Source: Bacillota bacterium
GTDB taxonomy: Bacteria > Bacillota > Clostridia > Lachnospirales > Lachnospiraceae
NCBI GenBank assembly: GCA_023435645.1
Contig: JAEYRK010000057.1
Location: forward strand, 1 to 35,711
Direction: 5' to 3'
Length of the DNA: 35,711 nucleotides
Part shown: positions 7,465 to 16,355 of the stretch, one piece after another
Position numbering within the stretch: the stretch's first letter is position 1
Layout: each line of letters starts with the position of its first letter
Program-made: the position numbers and the translations under genes
Notes under the pieces: generated by a model
The model's database searches: none
Told to the model about the DNA's origin: nothing
The model's input: the letters and a program-made list of their open reading frames with translations, nothing else

Positions 7465-8544
7465 ATGGATGCGATAAGGATAAGAACTGACCAGGCAGAG
7501 GTCGGAATGGTTGTTGCCACGGATGTATATTCCTCCAGTGATCAGCTGATTATCACCAAGGGAACGAAGCTGGATGAACGCATGATTACCAAATTAAGAT
7601 TCTATAATATATATGGGCTTTTTGTCTATCAAGGTATGCGTGAGGAGCAAAGCAATAAAGAAGAATCCTACATTGACATGCTGAGAAATACAGTGGAATT
7701 TAAGAAGTTCAACCGATCCTATATTGAATCCGTCAACAACGTAGAGCATAGCTTTCATAACATCCTGAAGCAAGAGGATGGAGGGGAAATCGACATGGAT
7801 TCCCTTCTGGCTGATACGGAGAAGATCTTACAGGAAGGACGAAATGGCGCACATCTTTTCGAGATGCTTCACGGAATCCGTGACTATGACGATTTGACCT
7901 ATGTCCACTCTCTGAATGTATCCCTGATCTGCAGTATCTTTGGTGCATGGCTGAAGCTTCCGAGAGAGGAAATCAAAATCCTTACCCTGGGGGGACTGCT
8001 TCATGATATCGGCAAGATGCTGGTACCAAGGGATATTCTGACGAAAGCGGAAAAGCTTACACATGAGGAATATGATGTGATTAAGCAGCATGCCATCAAA
8101 GGATACCAGGCACTAAAGGACCATCCGATCGATGTCCGCGTAAAATATGCGGCACTCATGCATCATGAGCGCTGTGACGGAACTGGCTATCCGAATGGCT
8201 TTAAAGCCGATCAGATTGAGGAATTCTCTAAGATTATAGCGATTGCAGATGTTTATGATGCGATGACCTCAAACCGACGCTACCGAAAAGCCATTTGTCC
8301 TTTTGATGTTGTAGAGAATTTTGAACGGGATGGTTTCCTTAAATATGATCCCGGCTATCTGATGGTATTCATGGAACGAATTGTACAATCCTATCTCCAT
8401 AACACCGTACGACTCAGTGACGGCCGTGAGGGTGAGGTAGTAATGATCAATAAATTAGCCTTGTCCAGACCGGTGATACGCATGGGCAATGAGTTTATTG
8501 ACCTATCGAAGGATCATAAGCTATCGATTGATTGTATTATCTAA
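7465..8544 (+). CDS. HD-GYP domain cyclic di-GMP phosphodiesterase
   Basis: A 359-residue cytosolic protein. The N-terminal part (about 1-75) is the small beta domain common in stand-alone HD-GYP proteins. The catalytic HD-GYP domain occupies about 145-315, with HDIGK at 180-184, and HHERCDGTGYP at 233-243 that matches the HHExxDGxGYP consensus of active enzymes. Such enzymes hydrolyse c-di-GMP to pGpG or GMP. The start at 7465 was chosen because AGGGG lies 10 bases upstream; an in-frame ATG at 7429 would add 12 basic residues not typical of the family. A diguanylate cyclase is encoded 2 kb away on the other strand. A long hairpin follows the stop codon. Confidence 0.93.
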   Translation: MDAIRIRTDQAEVGMVVATDVYSSSDQLIITKGTKLDERMITKLRFYNIYGLFVYQGMREEQSNKEESYIDMLRNTVEFKKFNRSYIESVNNVEHSFHNILKQEDGGEIDMDSLLADTEKILQEGRNGAHLFEMLHGIRDYDDLTYVHSLNVSLICSIFGAWLKLPREEIKILTLGGLLHDIGKMLVPRDILTKAEKLTHEEYDVIKQHAIKGYQALKDHPIDVRVKYAALMHHERCDGTGYPNGFKADQIEEFSKIIAIADVYDAMTSNRRYRKAICPFDVVENFERDGFLKYDPGYLMVFMERIVQSYLHNTVRLSDGREGEVVMINKLALSRPVIRMGNEFIDLSKDHKLSIDCII

Positions 8545-8572
8545 TAATACTTACATAAAGCGTTGTTACATA

Positions 8573-8644
8573 AAGTAGGAGGTAAGCGCATTCTCCCATT
8601 GTATTGCGTCAATGGAAGGTGCAGCTTACCTCCTACTTATTTTG
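8573..8644 (+). terminator. Long hairpin terminator after the HD-GYP gene
   Basis: AAGTAGGAGGTAAGC (8573-8587) pairs perfectly over 15 bases with GCTTACCTCCTACTT (8624-8638). An inner CCATTG/CAATGG pair (8596-8601 with 8610-8615) extends the stem. ATTTTG follows, a modest T-run. It lies between converging genes (HD-GYP and azlD). Confidence 0.65.
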
Positions 8645-8702
8645 AAGTCAGGCCTTATTTGCAACAGGTCAGCTGATCCGCCCTACTCCACGAGCCTTCA
8701 GG

Positions 8703-9038
8703 CTATACGAAAACATACTGTACCATCAGCATATAGAATAGGGAGCCACAGCCGATGCTAAGAAGCGTATTCCTTCTCCAGAGATGGAGAACAACGATTA
8801 GAAGAATACTAATCAGCTCCGGGAGCCCGTGGGTTCCATTGGAAAAGGAGATATCCTTCAGGCAATAGACCACTAGCATACCAATCATGGTATATGGAAG
8901 CATATCGGCCAGATACTTTATGTACTTTGGAATTTCACTTTTCTCAGGGAACAGGAGGAAGGGCAGCGCCCGTGTAGTTACAGTTCCCAGGATAACCAAA
9001 CCGAAGAAGAGAAACAATTGTCCTGTAGTGTACCCCAT
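8703..9038 (-). CDS. azlD: AzlD-family branched-chain amino acid exporter subunit
   Basis: A 111-residue protein with about four membrane segments, the size and pattern of AzlD (PF05437). It starts with a hydrophobic helix leading into VTTRALPFLLFPE, the conserved motif of the family, and a second landmark is LADMLPYTMIGMLVVYCL. AzlD is the small partner of AzlC in two-component exporters of branched-chain amino acids such as leucine and 4-azaleucine. Its ATG overlaps the azlC stop codon by one base (TAATG), which indicates translational coupling and a fixed partnership. Confidence 0.93.
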   Translation of the reverse strand: MGYTTGQLFLFFGLVILGTVTTRALPFLLFPEKSEIPKYIKYLADMLPYTMIGMLVVYCLKDISFSNGTHGLPELISILLIVVLHLWRRNTLLSIGCGSLFYMLMVQYVFV

Positions 9039-9733
9039 TAGCTATTCCTCCCTTCCAAAGGTCGTTTCAGTAGCGTCAAGGCGATCAGAAGAAATACCAT
9101 GGTGGGAATGATAAAATGATCTGCTCCAAAGACCAGCCTGCAAAGAATGGCCGTAAAAATACCCAGAATAGCAGGAAGGTGTTTTTCTGCTGCCCTCCAT
9201 TGGTTCAGGAATATTACGACATACAATGCGGTAAGTACAAAATCAATTCCCTTGGTATTAAAGTGAATCATACTTCCAAGGATACCGCCTAATAAGGACC
9301 CACAGATCCAGTATAACTGATTTAAGGAGGAGAGGAAGAACAGGAACCATTTGCGGTCCACCTCCTTCGGAGGCTCGGTGCTACATACCAGAGAGAAGGT
9401 TTCATCGGTCAGTGAAAAGATCAGATAGGGCTTTAAACAACCGACACCCCTGTATTTTTCCAACATGGAGATGCCATAGAAGAGATGTCTGGCATTCACC
9501 ATCAGAGTCATGAGCAAGCCGTTCAAGGGATGGAACCCTGCTGACAGCATCGCTACTGCAACAAATTGCATGGAGCCAGCGTAGACGAAGGTGCTGGTAA
9601 ATAAGATCCAGAGAAGAGAAAATCCTTTGCTGTCCATCAATATTCCATATGCGGCACCTAGGACGATAAAGCCGGTAAGAACCGGTAGTGTATGTGGAAG
9701 AGCAGCGCGAAGAGCTGCTTTTTTAGAGACCAT
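9038..9733 (-). CDS. azlC: AzlC-family branched-chain amino acid exporter subunit
   Basis: A 231-residue integral membrane protein of the AzlC family (PF03591), the large subunit of the AzlCD exporter. Visible landmarks are LPVLTGFIVLGAAYG near the N-terminus, the segment FTSTFVYAGSMQFVAV, and VNARHLFYGISM, which are characteristic. About seven membrane helices are expected. AAAGGAG lies 9 bases before the ATG. It sits in a three-gene minus-strand operon: an unknown 138-residue gene, azlC, then azlD. Confidence 0.94.
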   Translation of the reverse strand: MVSKKAALRAALPHTLPVLTGFIVLGAAYGILMDSKGFSLLWILFTSTFVYAGSMQFVAVAMLSAGFHPLNGLLMTLMVNARHLFYGISMLEKYRGVGCLKPYLIFSLTDETFSLVCSTEPPKEVDRKWFLFFLSSLNQLYWICGSLLGGILGSMIHFNTKGIDFVLTALYVVIFLNQWRAAEKHLPAILGIFTAILCRLVFGADHFIIPTMVFLLIALTLLKRPLEGRNS

Positions 9734-9766
9734 AATAATACTCCTTTGTATCTTATATAAGCTGTG

Positions 9767-10183
9767 TTACTCGGAAGGTATTTCGGCTGAACCAACATGA
9801 ATCGGATGAAAGTCCGCACTGTCCGTACAAAAAAAACCGGAGAACTGCTCTATAATTTGCTCAAATAGACGCTTCACCTTATCCAGATCCTCCTCAGCCA
9901 GCTGAATGCCATAGATTGCCTGAATTCTACGATTCTTAACGAAGGCGTGATCGGAGGGATCCTTAAAATCAACCGTAAGTGGTTCAAAATCGATCGTGTT
10001 ACGGTTGGGAAGTTCGAGCTCCAGTACATTCATTTCAGGCCAAAGCTCTATGACAAGTTCCTTATTCTTCGAGAGAAGCTCAGCAATATCCTTAGCCTCC
10101 ACAGGGGAAGGAGTCATATAGAAAAGGTCCAGGTATTGCTTGGGATGCTTTTGATTTACTTGCTTTTGTTTTTTGTCTGACAC
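9767..10183 (-). CDS. Unknown small soluble protein, first gene of the azlCD operon
   Basis: I do not recognise this protein. Starting at GTG 10181-10183, which has AAGGAGG 7 bases upstream, it has 138 residues. A longer frame beginning at 10228 contains the ribosome binding site inside it and is rejected. The product is soluble and acidic after a short basic N-terminus (SDKKQKQVNQKHPKQY). It seems to have an alpha/beta pattern, with LELELPNRNTIDFEPLTVDF probably forming strands and LAEEDLDKVKRLFEQIIEQF a helix. It ends 33 bases before azlC, so it is very likely cotranscribed with the exporter. An accessory or sensing role for amino acid export is only an inference from position. Confidence 0.8.
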   Translation of the reverse strand: MSDKKQKQVNQKHPKQYLDLFYMTPSPVEAKDIAELLSKNKELVIELWPEMNVLELELPNRNTIDFEPLTVDFKDPSDHAFVKNRRIQAIYGIQLAEEDLDKVKRLFEQIIEQFSGFFCTDSADFHPIHVGSAEIPSE

Positions 10184-10301
10184 AAATATCCTCCTTTTCA
10201 TTGCCGCGATCGCAGGTTCGGGTAACATTCATTTCGCATCTAGTAAACATCACTGGCTTCATGCCTCAGTAACCGTTCCCTTCCATTGCATAAGGGACAC
10301 C

Positions 10302-11381
10302 TTATAATGTGAGGGTGTTAAAAGATACTCTATTCCTTCCGTAGCTTTTTGACTTATAGAGTGCCTTATCGGCTTCCTCCATAATCTGATCAATCACTTT
10401 AACGGTTTCGGGGAAGGATGCGATACCGATGGAGATGGTAATGCGAAGCTGGCGACTAGTAAATCGACTTTTTTCCACGGCTTTTCTAATTCTTTCAGCA
10501 AACTCCCTTGCTGAGCTGACAGGCAGATCCTGTATGATGGCGCAGAATTCCTCTCCCCCGACTCTGGAGATGCTAAAGTTATTCTTGCATAGCTTTCCAA
10601 ACAACTCAGCCAATTCCCTTAGAACCTCATCACCGATGGAATGGCCATAGGTATCATTGATTCTCTTGAAGTAATCAATGTCAAGCATAAGAATATGAAG
10701 GGCTTTCCCGCTGACTCTTGAATGATTGATTGCATGATTCAGCTTCAGTTCAAACCGCCTGACATTATCCAGCCCGGTTAAGAAATCCTTCATGGCTTCT
10801 GATTTATATTTCAAATATAAGGAATTGCTTAAGGTAATGTGCTTTGCCAGATATGCTACAAGAAAGGCGGTTACTATGGAAATCAGGGTATAGTAAATCA
10901 CGGTGTTTAGAATCAACCGGCTATCGCGTAAGGTGGTGATAATGAAGATATTGAATACAGCTAAGGAACTAATATTCATGAAAAACCACTTTTTGTTTTC
11001 CGATAGCTTAAGCCTTGCAATAAGACCACACAGCATGCTGATGACTAAAATCATAATTGCAGCATGATAGGAGGTATCATGGAAACCGAAATAGAGGATA
11101 CGGAAAGCGCTCATCATCAGTCCGGCACATAGAGTAGGAAAAATACCTCCCTGGATCGCAATTACGATCAGGGCAAATTGCCTTAGGTCAATGATTACAT
11201 TAGATGGAACAGAGACGCTGTAGACCATTAGGAGACATCCCAATAATCCAGCGATCAATCCTGACAATAGCCTTTTATACCTCTTATAAATCCGATTAAG
11301 ACGTTTGTTCCTAATGATCTCTCCTGCCAGGTACAAGGAAGTCATCAGTAGCGCTGCATTCGCTATCAAATCCTTTAACAT
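10302..11381 (-). CDS. Membrane diguanylate cyclase with 5TM-LYT sensor and GGDEF domain
   Basis: A 359-residue protein. The N-terminal half (about 1-185) has five to six membrane segments with the 5TMR-LYT pattern, including VIIDLRQFALIVIAIQGG and SAFRILYFGF, a membrane input module often fused to signalling domains. The C-terminal half (about 200-359) is a GGDEF domain that makes c-di-GMP from two GTP. The metal and substrate residues are in LDIDYFKRINDTYGHSIGD, and the active-site loop is GGEEF (275-279), a functional variant. No RxxD inhibitory motif precedes it, so product inhibition at an I-site is not expected. The start at 11381 follows AAAGGTGG; an ATG further upstream (11414) has no such site. 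Confidence 0.92.
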   Translation of the reverse strand: MLKDLIANAALLMTSLYLAGEIIRNKRLNRIYKRYKRLLSGLIAGLLGCLLMVYSVSVPSNVIIDLRQFALIVIAIQGGIFPTLCAGLMMSAFRILYFGFHDTSYHAAIMILVISMLCGLIARLKLSENKKWFFMNISSLAVFNIFIITTLRDSRLILNTVIYYTLISIVTAFLVAYLAKHITLSNSLYLKYKSEAMKDFLTGLDNVRRFELKLNHAINHSRVSGKALHILMLDIDYFKRINDTYGHSIGDEVLRELAELFGKLCKNNFSISRVGGEEFCAIIQDLPVSSAREFAERIRKAVEKSRFTSRQLRITISIGIASFPETVKVIDQIMEEADKALYKSKSYGRNRVSFNTLTL

Positions 11382-11518
11382 AAGCCCACCTTTATCTAAT
11401 AGTAATGAAAGCAATATTCATTATACTTAATATTCATGCATATTACAATGATCAAACGGAACATTCCTTGTATTATATAGAGAATAAGGGTAAAACTATA
11501 CAATACGGAGGTGATATT

Positions 11519-11731
11519 ATGGATTTGAATTATTACGGTCAAAACCCGCTGCAGACACCGCTTGTAATCAACGCTCTGATACCGGAGGTTTTTCCCACAA
11601 TAGCAGATAGGGACGACTACCTGGCTTCCTTTGATTCTGATACAAGGGAATACATTTTACAAAATACCAATGATATCAGGTCGATCAGTGATATAGAGGA
11701 GTGTGTCAGACAAATGAGATTAAAGCGCTAA
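11519..11731 (+). CDS. Small acidic protein of unknown function
   Basis: A 70-residue protein I cannot assign. The ATG at 11519 is preceded by a near-perfect ribosome binding site (GGAGGTGAT), which makes it likely to be real although short. The product has a Pro- and Asn-rich N-terminus (NYYGQNPLQTPLVINALIP) and a helical, charged C-terminal half ending in VRQMRLKR. It has no membrane segment or cysteine pair. It stands alone between a divergent cyclase gene and the converging tetR gene, with a hairpin just after its stop. Confidence 0.7.
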   Translation: MDLNYYGQNPLQTPLVINALIPEVFPTIADRDDYLASFDSDTREYILQNTNDIRSISDIEECVRQMRLKR

Positions 11732-11739
11732 CCCTTCAT

Positions 11740-11774
11740 AGACAGATCCTTACTATGCCTTAAGGGATCTGTCT
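11740..11774. terminator. Terminator-like hairpin between converging genes
   Basis: AGACAGATCC (11740-11749) pairs perfectly with GGATCTGTCT (11765-11774), with further TCCTTA/TAAGGGA complementarity toward the loop. There is only a weak T-run after it. It separates the 70-residue gene from the tetR gene on the other strand. Confidence 0.5.
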
Positions 11775-11809
11775 TAACTAACGCTAAGTCAACAGGTTCT
11801 CCGGAAAGC

Positions 11810-12391
11810 CTAGCTTTTTTTATGATAGCTCGTAGGCAGACCGGTAGAGATTCCAACCATAAGCTCTGACATGGCAGTGGTAGATTTTTTCATCCCCTCA
11901 TGGAGCCACTTCTGTATCACCCCTACACAGCCGGAGATGGTAAAGGAATACAGATATTCTGCATCCTCCTTTGGGATACCGATTCCATTGGTCAAATCAC
12001 TTACGTTCTTATCATAGATCAGCATCATGACCCGCTTCTGGAAATTAAAGTCGCCTCTTTCGCTCAGTAATAACTTACATAGTTGCGCATTTTCCTTAAT
12101 ATACTCAAGTATCTTCTCAACCATCTCCACCATGTTAATATCTGTTTTATTCTGCATATAGTCGGCAAGATAGGAGCTAACATTATCCACCAGCTCATTT
12201 TCTATTTTGCGAAGCAGGTCATACTGGTCGGTATAGTGAGCATAGAAGGTTGCGCGGTTAATATCAGCATCCTGACATATTTCCTTAATGGTAATCTGTG
12301 AGATGTCCTTTCTCTCCAGCAGCTTGATAAAGCTTTCCTTCAGAACCATTTTTGTATATCGGACCCGTCGATCATCCTTATCGCTTCTCAT
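11810..12391 (-). CDS. TetR/AcrR family transcriptional regulator
   Basis: A 193-residue regulator. The N-terminal helix-turn-helix is at about residues 10-55 (VLKESFIKLLERKDISQITIKEIC followed by ADINRATFYAHYTDQYDLL in the frame), the classic TetR DNA-binding fold. The C-terminal ligand and dimer part (about 70-193) resembles the family often found beside exporters. GGAGG lies 7 bases before the ATG at 12391. It is divergent from the MMPL transporter gene with a 172-base shared control region, so it most likely represses that exporter operon and itself. The inducing ligand is unknown. Confidence 0.92.
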   Translation of the reverse strand: MRSDKDDRRVRYTKMVLKESFIKLLERKDISQITIKEICQDADINRATFYAHYTDQYDLLRKIENELVDNVSSYLADYMQNKTDINMVEMVEKILEYIKENAQLCKLLLSERGDFNFQKRVMMLIYDKNVSDLTNGIGIPKEDAEYLYSFTISGCVGVIQKWLHEGMKKSTTAMSELMVGISTGLPTSYHKKS

Positions 12392-12425
12392 GGGGAGCCC
12401 TCCATTTTTATTTTTTTTGTAAGTT

Positions 12426-12454
12426 ATTATACACATCATTCATTTCTGTTTAAC
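12426..12454 (-). promoter_or_regulatory. Promoter of the tetR regulator gene
   Basis: Read on the minus strand, TATAAT (12426-12431) is a perfect -10 box with GTTAAA (12449-12454) at 17-nt spacing. It lies 34 bases before the tetR start. Confidence 0.5.
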
Positions 12455-12481
12455 AACATACATTTATAAAGTATCTGTTTG

Positions 12482-12510
12482 TTGACGTAATACCTTAGTG
12501 TCATTATATT
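12482..12510 (+). promoter_or_regulatory. Promoter of the MMPL exporter operon
   Basis: TTGACG (12482-12487), a 17-nt spacer and TATATT (12505-12510) match the sigma-A consensus well and lie 54 bases before the exporter start. The promoter is back to back with the tetR promoter, about 30 bases away. Confidence 0.7.
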
Positions 12511-12516
12511 ATAAAG

Positions 12517-12534
12517 GTGTAATATATTCAACAC
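12517..12534. promoter_or_regulatory. Candidate TetR operator
   Basis: GTGTAATATATTCAACAC is an 18-bp imperfect palindrome just downstream of the exporter -10 box, near the expected transcription start. A TetR dimer bound here would block the exporter promoter. The assignment rests on position and symmetry only. Confidence 0.35.
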
Positions 12535-12563
12535 AATGTTTGTTATAATTAGGAGGACAAAGA

Positions 12564-14636
12564 GTGAACGGATTGACTTATTTCGTAACTAAGTACAGAA
12601 AAAGCGTTGTAATTATCTTCTCTGTCCTGGCTGTGCTCAGCCTAGTTTTTTCACTGCTGGTATCTGTGAACTATAATCTAGTAGATTATCTGCCTAAGGG
12701 TGCCCAATCTACAAATGCAATTAGGATTATGGAGGAGGAGTTTGGCGGTAAAATGCCCAATGCCAGAGTAATGATTAAAAATGTTAGTGTACCGGAGGCC
12801 TTGGAATATAAAGAGAAGCTGGCTACCGTAAGCGGAGTAATCTCGGTAACCTGGCTCGATGATATGGTGGGTGCGGATACCCTAGGAGCTACACCGGTTG
12901 AATTCCTCGACCCTGATCTTCTGAGGAACTACTATAAGGACCGCAGTGCGCTCTATATGATAGTCATAGAAAACGGCAAGGAAGAAAGTACTGTGGCTTC
13001 TATCCGTGAGATTATCGGGGATGAAAATGCGTTAGCAGGCCATGGGGTTGATACGGCTGCATCCCAGGAAATGTCCACTACTGAGGTGAGAAATGCCATG
13101 ATAATCCTGGTACCTGTAATCATTATTATTTTGATTTTGGCAACCGATTCCTGGATCGAACCGCTTCTGTACCTTATCACCATCGGCATAGCCGTTGTAA
13201 TTAATATGGGGACCAATGCCTTCGTCCCCCAGATCTCCTTTATTACTCAAACCATCAGCCCGGTGCTGCAGCTGGCAGTATCCTTGGATTATGCTATATT
13301 CCTACTCCACAGCTTCCGTGAGCAGAGTGCAACCCATGAGCCTGTAGAGGCTATGAGGCTTGCAATAAAAAGTGCGTTGTTATCCGTGTCAGCCAGTGCT
13401 GCCACTACGGTAATCGGGTTCCTGGCATTAACAACCATGCGCTTTGGAATCGGTTCGGATCTGGGGTTAAATCTGGTGAAGGGTATCCTGCTCAGCTTTA
13501 TCTCTGTCATGATATTCTTACCGGCCTTCACCTTAATCTGTCATAAGCTCATTGACAGATTTAGACATCGTCGGCTTCTACCGGATTTTCAGAGGGCTGG
13601 TCTCCTTCTGCTGAAGCTTAGAGTACCCTTTTTGATTCTTGCGGTCACAATTGTTATCCCCTGCTTTTTAGCGCAGTCAAACAGCGGCTTCCTATACGGC
13701 TTAGGCAGTATCACGAAGGCCTCTCGGGCCGGGGAGGATGCCTTACAAATCAAGGAACGCTTTGGAAATGAAAACACTTTGGCCTTACTGATTCCGAAGG
13801 GGGATCCGGGGAGGGAGGCAGTGCTCTGTGAAGCACTGGCAAAGCTACCGCGAATCACCGGGGTGACAGCTTATGTGACTGCGGTAGGAGCAGAGCTTCC
13901 GTCGGAATATGTACCAAAGGAGATCGCTCAGCAGTTCTATTCCGATCAATATGCCAGGGTGGTTCTAACCGCAGATATGGCTGAGGAAGGGACCGAGACC
14001 TTTCAGACGGTTGAGGAGATTATGAATACTGCTGGCCAGTATTATGACAGCTATTATCTGGCCGGACAGAGTGCAACCGTATATGATATGAAGGATGTGA
14101 TCACGATTGATACAAATATCGTGAACCTGGTGGCGATTGCAGGAATATTCCTCGTGCTTTTTCTTTCCTTCCGGTCACTAACGATTCCTCTGTTTCTGGT
14201 ATTTACTATAGAAACAGCCATCTGGATAAATCTGTCCTTCGCATATTTTAATGATCAACCACTTAATTTCATTGGATACCTTGTGATTAGCACGGTTCAG
14301 CTGGGGGCTACAGTGGACTATGCAATTCTTCTGACGAACCGATACCTCCAGAATCGGAAAGAGCTGGCAAAAAAGGAAGCCATGTTAGCAACTCTCGCCG
14401 GTAATTTGGAAGCGCTCATAATCTCTGCGGCCATACTGGCAACAGCAGGCTTTATCCTGGCAGCCACTTCTTCGAACCCTATTATTTCCGAGCTTGGGAT
14501 TCTTCTGGGAAGGGGTACGACGCTTTCCTTCCTCATGGTAGTAGGTGTGCTACCTGCTCTGCTGTTGATTTTTGATCAGGTTATCCAGAAAACAACCTTA
14601 AGCCATGGCTTCCATGCCGGGCACCGTAAGTCCTAG
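12564..14636 (+). CDS. MMPL/RND-family exporter
   Basis: A 690-residue integral membrane transporter of the RND superfamily, MMPL type. It has two repeated halves, each with a membrane helix, an extracellular domain of about 130-150 residues and then a block of five helices, for about 12 helices in all. The proton-relay aspartate motif appears twice, as QLAVSLDYAIFLLHSF near residue 240 and QLGATVDYAILLTNRY near 585. Such pumps export lipids, lipophilic drugs or peptides using the proton gradient. Translation starts at GTG 12564, with AGGAGG 7 bases upstream. A TetR gene lies divergent and a secreted partner gene begins 44 bases after the stop. Confidence 0.92.
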   Translation: MNGLTYFVTKYRKSVVIIFSVLAVLSLVFSLLVSVNYNLVDYLPKGAQSTNAIRIMEEEFGGKMPNARVMIKNVSVPEALEYKEKLATVSGVISVTWLDDMVGADTLGATPVEFLDPDLLRNYYKDRSALYMIVIENGKEESTVASIREIIGDENALAGHGVDTAASQEMSTTEVRNAMIILVPVIIIILILATDSWIEPLLYLITIGIAVVINMGTNAFVPQISFITQTISPVLQLAVSLDYAIFLLHSFREQSATHEPVEAMRLAIKSALLSVSASAATTVIGFLALTTMRFGIGSDLGLNLVKGILLSFISVMIFLPAFTLICHKLIDRFRHRRLLPDFQRAGLLLLKLRVPFLILAVTIVIPCFLAQSNSGFLYGLGSITKASRAGEDALQIKERFGNENTLALLIPKGDPGREAVLCEALAKLPRITGVTAYVTAVGAELPSEYVPKEIAQQFYSDQYARVVLTADMAEEGTETFQTVEEIMNTAGQYYDSYYLAGQSATVYDMKDVITIDTNIVNLVAIAGIFLVLFLSFRSLTIPLFLVFTIETAIWINLSFAYFNDQPLNFIGYLVISTVQLGATVDYAILLTNRYLQNRKELAKKEAMLATLAGNLEALIISAAILATAGFILAATSSNPIISELGILLGRGTTLSFLMVVGVLPALLLIFDQVIQKTTLSHGFHAGHRKS

Positions 14637-14680
14637 TGTCACATAGATCGATGATATGGAATGGAAAGGAGCAATCGCAG

Positions 14681-16240
14681 ATGAAGCTAAGAGCAAATTT
14701 TATTAGGAGGATAGCAGCCATAACAGCCATAGCCGCAGTCATTACCCTACTCCTTCCGACAGGTACAGTGGCTGCAGCAGATACACCCTCCCGGAAGGAA
14801 GAGGTGGTTTATGGACTTCTGGATCATAACGGAGGTGTGAACAATATCTATGTGGTTAACATCCTGGAAGGTGGAGAGATAACAGACTACGGCAGTTATA
14901 GTGAGCTTCGCAATATGACCTCTACGGAGCCAATCAATCAGGAGGGAGATCTCATCCGGGTCAATACAGCCTCCGACAAGCTTTATTATCAGGGGACTCT
15001 AAAAACCAAAGAAATACCCTGGGACATCTCCATCAGATATTATCTGAATGGGGCAGAGCTTACCGGATCCGAGCTGGCCGGAAAAAGCGGTGAATTGAGG
15101 ATTGGAATCTCCGTTACACAGAATAGAGAAATCAATCAGGTATTCTATGAAAGCTATGCTCTGCAGATTTCTCTCACCTTGGATACAAAGCTATATTCAA
15201 GCATAAAGGCAGAGGGTGCAACCATTGCCGAGGCCGGAAGGAACAAACAGATTAACTTCACGGTTCTCCCCGGCATGGGGGCGGAGCTGGCGGTTACAGC
15301 TTCAGTTCATGAGCTTGAGCTGGAACCGATCATGATCAACGGCATCAGATTAAATCTTGGCTTAAGCTTCAATGAGACAGAATTCACCGGACAGATCGCA
15401 CAGCTGACCGAAGCGATCAAGGAGCTTGATCAGGGAGCAGAAGAGCTTCTTGGTGGAGTAACCGAGCTATCTACGGGGATGGAAGCCTATGTAGAGGGCT
15501 TAAAGGAGTTTAAGGAAGGACTTTCGGAGCTGGATTTGGGTGTAAGCGGATTGAAGGAGGGGGCAGCCTCCTTAAGCGCTGGGCTGACAGAGCTGTCCAA
15601 GCAGAATATAACTCTGGTGGGTGGTGCTACAATGATTAGGCAAGCAGCCTTTGAGGCGGTGAATACCCAGCTGTCCTCCATGGGCTTAGGGCTTCCTGCT
15701 TTGACACCGCAAAACTATGAGAAGCTATTATCCGGTATTCCAGACCTGGCTGACCTAAAGGATCAGCTGGATGGGGTAGTACAATTTACCGAAGGAGTAA
15801 TTAGCTATACGGAGGCAGTCAACCAGCTTGAGGGAGGTGCCTCGGACCTGGCCGATGGGACAGCAAAGCTTAAGTCCTCCACGACGGTGCTGGCTTCCTC
15901 CGCAAAGGAGCTATATGATGCCGGGGTATCGCTAAATACCGCAATAGGAAAGCTACGGGACGGCCTGACAGCCTATCGGAACGGAACCGGGGAGATGGCA
16001 GAAGGAACCTCCGGTATTGACACAGAGCTAGAAAATCAAATTAACAACATCCTCGATCGCATCTCAGGAAGCGGTTCGGAGGTGGTTTCCTTTGTATCTT
16101 CTAAGAATACGAAGGTTTCTGCAGTGCAATTTGTTCTGAAAACCGAAGCTATCCGTCTTCCGGAGCCTGAGGTCATAGTTCAGAAGACCAAGAAATTGAA
16201 TTTTTGGCAGAAGCTTTTAAGATTGTTCGGCCTATATTAA
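14681..16240 (+). CDS. Secreted heptad LxxG-repeat partner of the MMPL exporter
   Basis: A 519-residue protein with a signal peptide (about 1-33, ending GTVAAAD), exported beyond the membrane. The first 220 residues are beta-rich. From about 240 on there are repeats with Leu and Gly spaced in heptads (ELDQGAEELLGGVTELSTG, then GLKEFKEGLSELDLGVSG), the pattern known from YhgE/Pip-type proteins. The C-terminus is a short amphipathic segment (LNFWQKLLRLFGLY). AAAGGAG lies 10 bases before the ATG at 14681; a GTG at 14636 overlapping the exporter stop is less likely. Its place directly after the exporter suggests a periplasm-like or wall-side adaptor, as in other TetR-MMPL loci. This is an inference. 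Confidence 0.8.
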   Translation: MKLRANFIRRIAAITAIAAVITLLLPTGTVAAADTPSRKEEVVYGLLDHNGGVNNIYVVNILEGGEITDYGSYSELRNMTSTEPINQEGDLIRVNTASDKLYYQGTLKTKEIPWDISIRYYLNGAELTGSELAGKSGELRIGISVTQNREINQVFYESYALQISLTLDTKLYSSIKAEGATIAEAGRNKQINFTVLPGMGAELAVTASVHELELEPIMINGIRLNLGLSFNETEFTGQIAQLTEAIKELDQGAEELLGGVTELSTGMEAYVEGLKEFKEGLSELDLGVSGLKEGAASLSAGLTELSKQNITLVGGATMIRQAAFEAVNTQLSSMGLGLPALTPQNYEKLLSGIPDLADLKDQLDGVVQFTEGVISYTEAVNQLEGGASDLADGTAKLKSSTTVLASSAKELYDAGVSLNTAIGKLRDGLTAYRNGTGEMAEGTSGIDTELENQINNILDRISGSGSEVVSFVSSKNTKVSAVQFVLKTEAIRLPEPEVIVQKTKKLNFWQKLLRLFGLY

Positions 16241-16355
16241 AGGAATTTATTAGATCGGGAATGGGGAAGGATATGCCCCCGCTTTTATCGGCAGTATTCA
16301 TTTGATCAAAGATTGCCTCCGTTACAAAGTCTGAAAACCGAACACCGTAGCTTAT

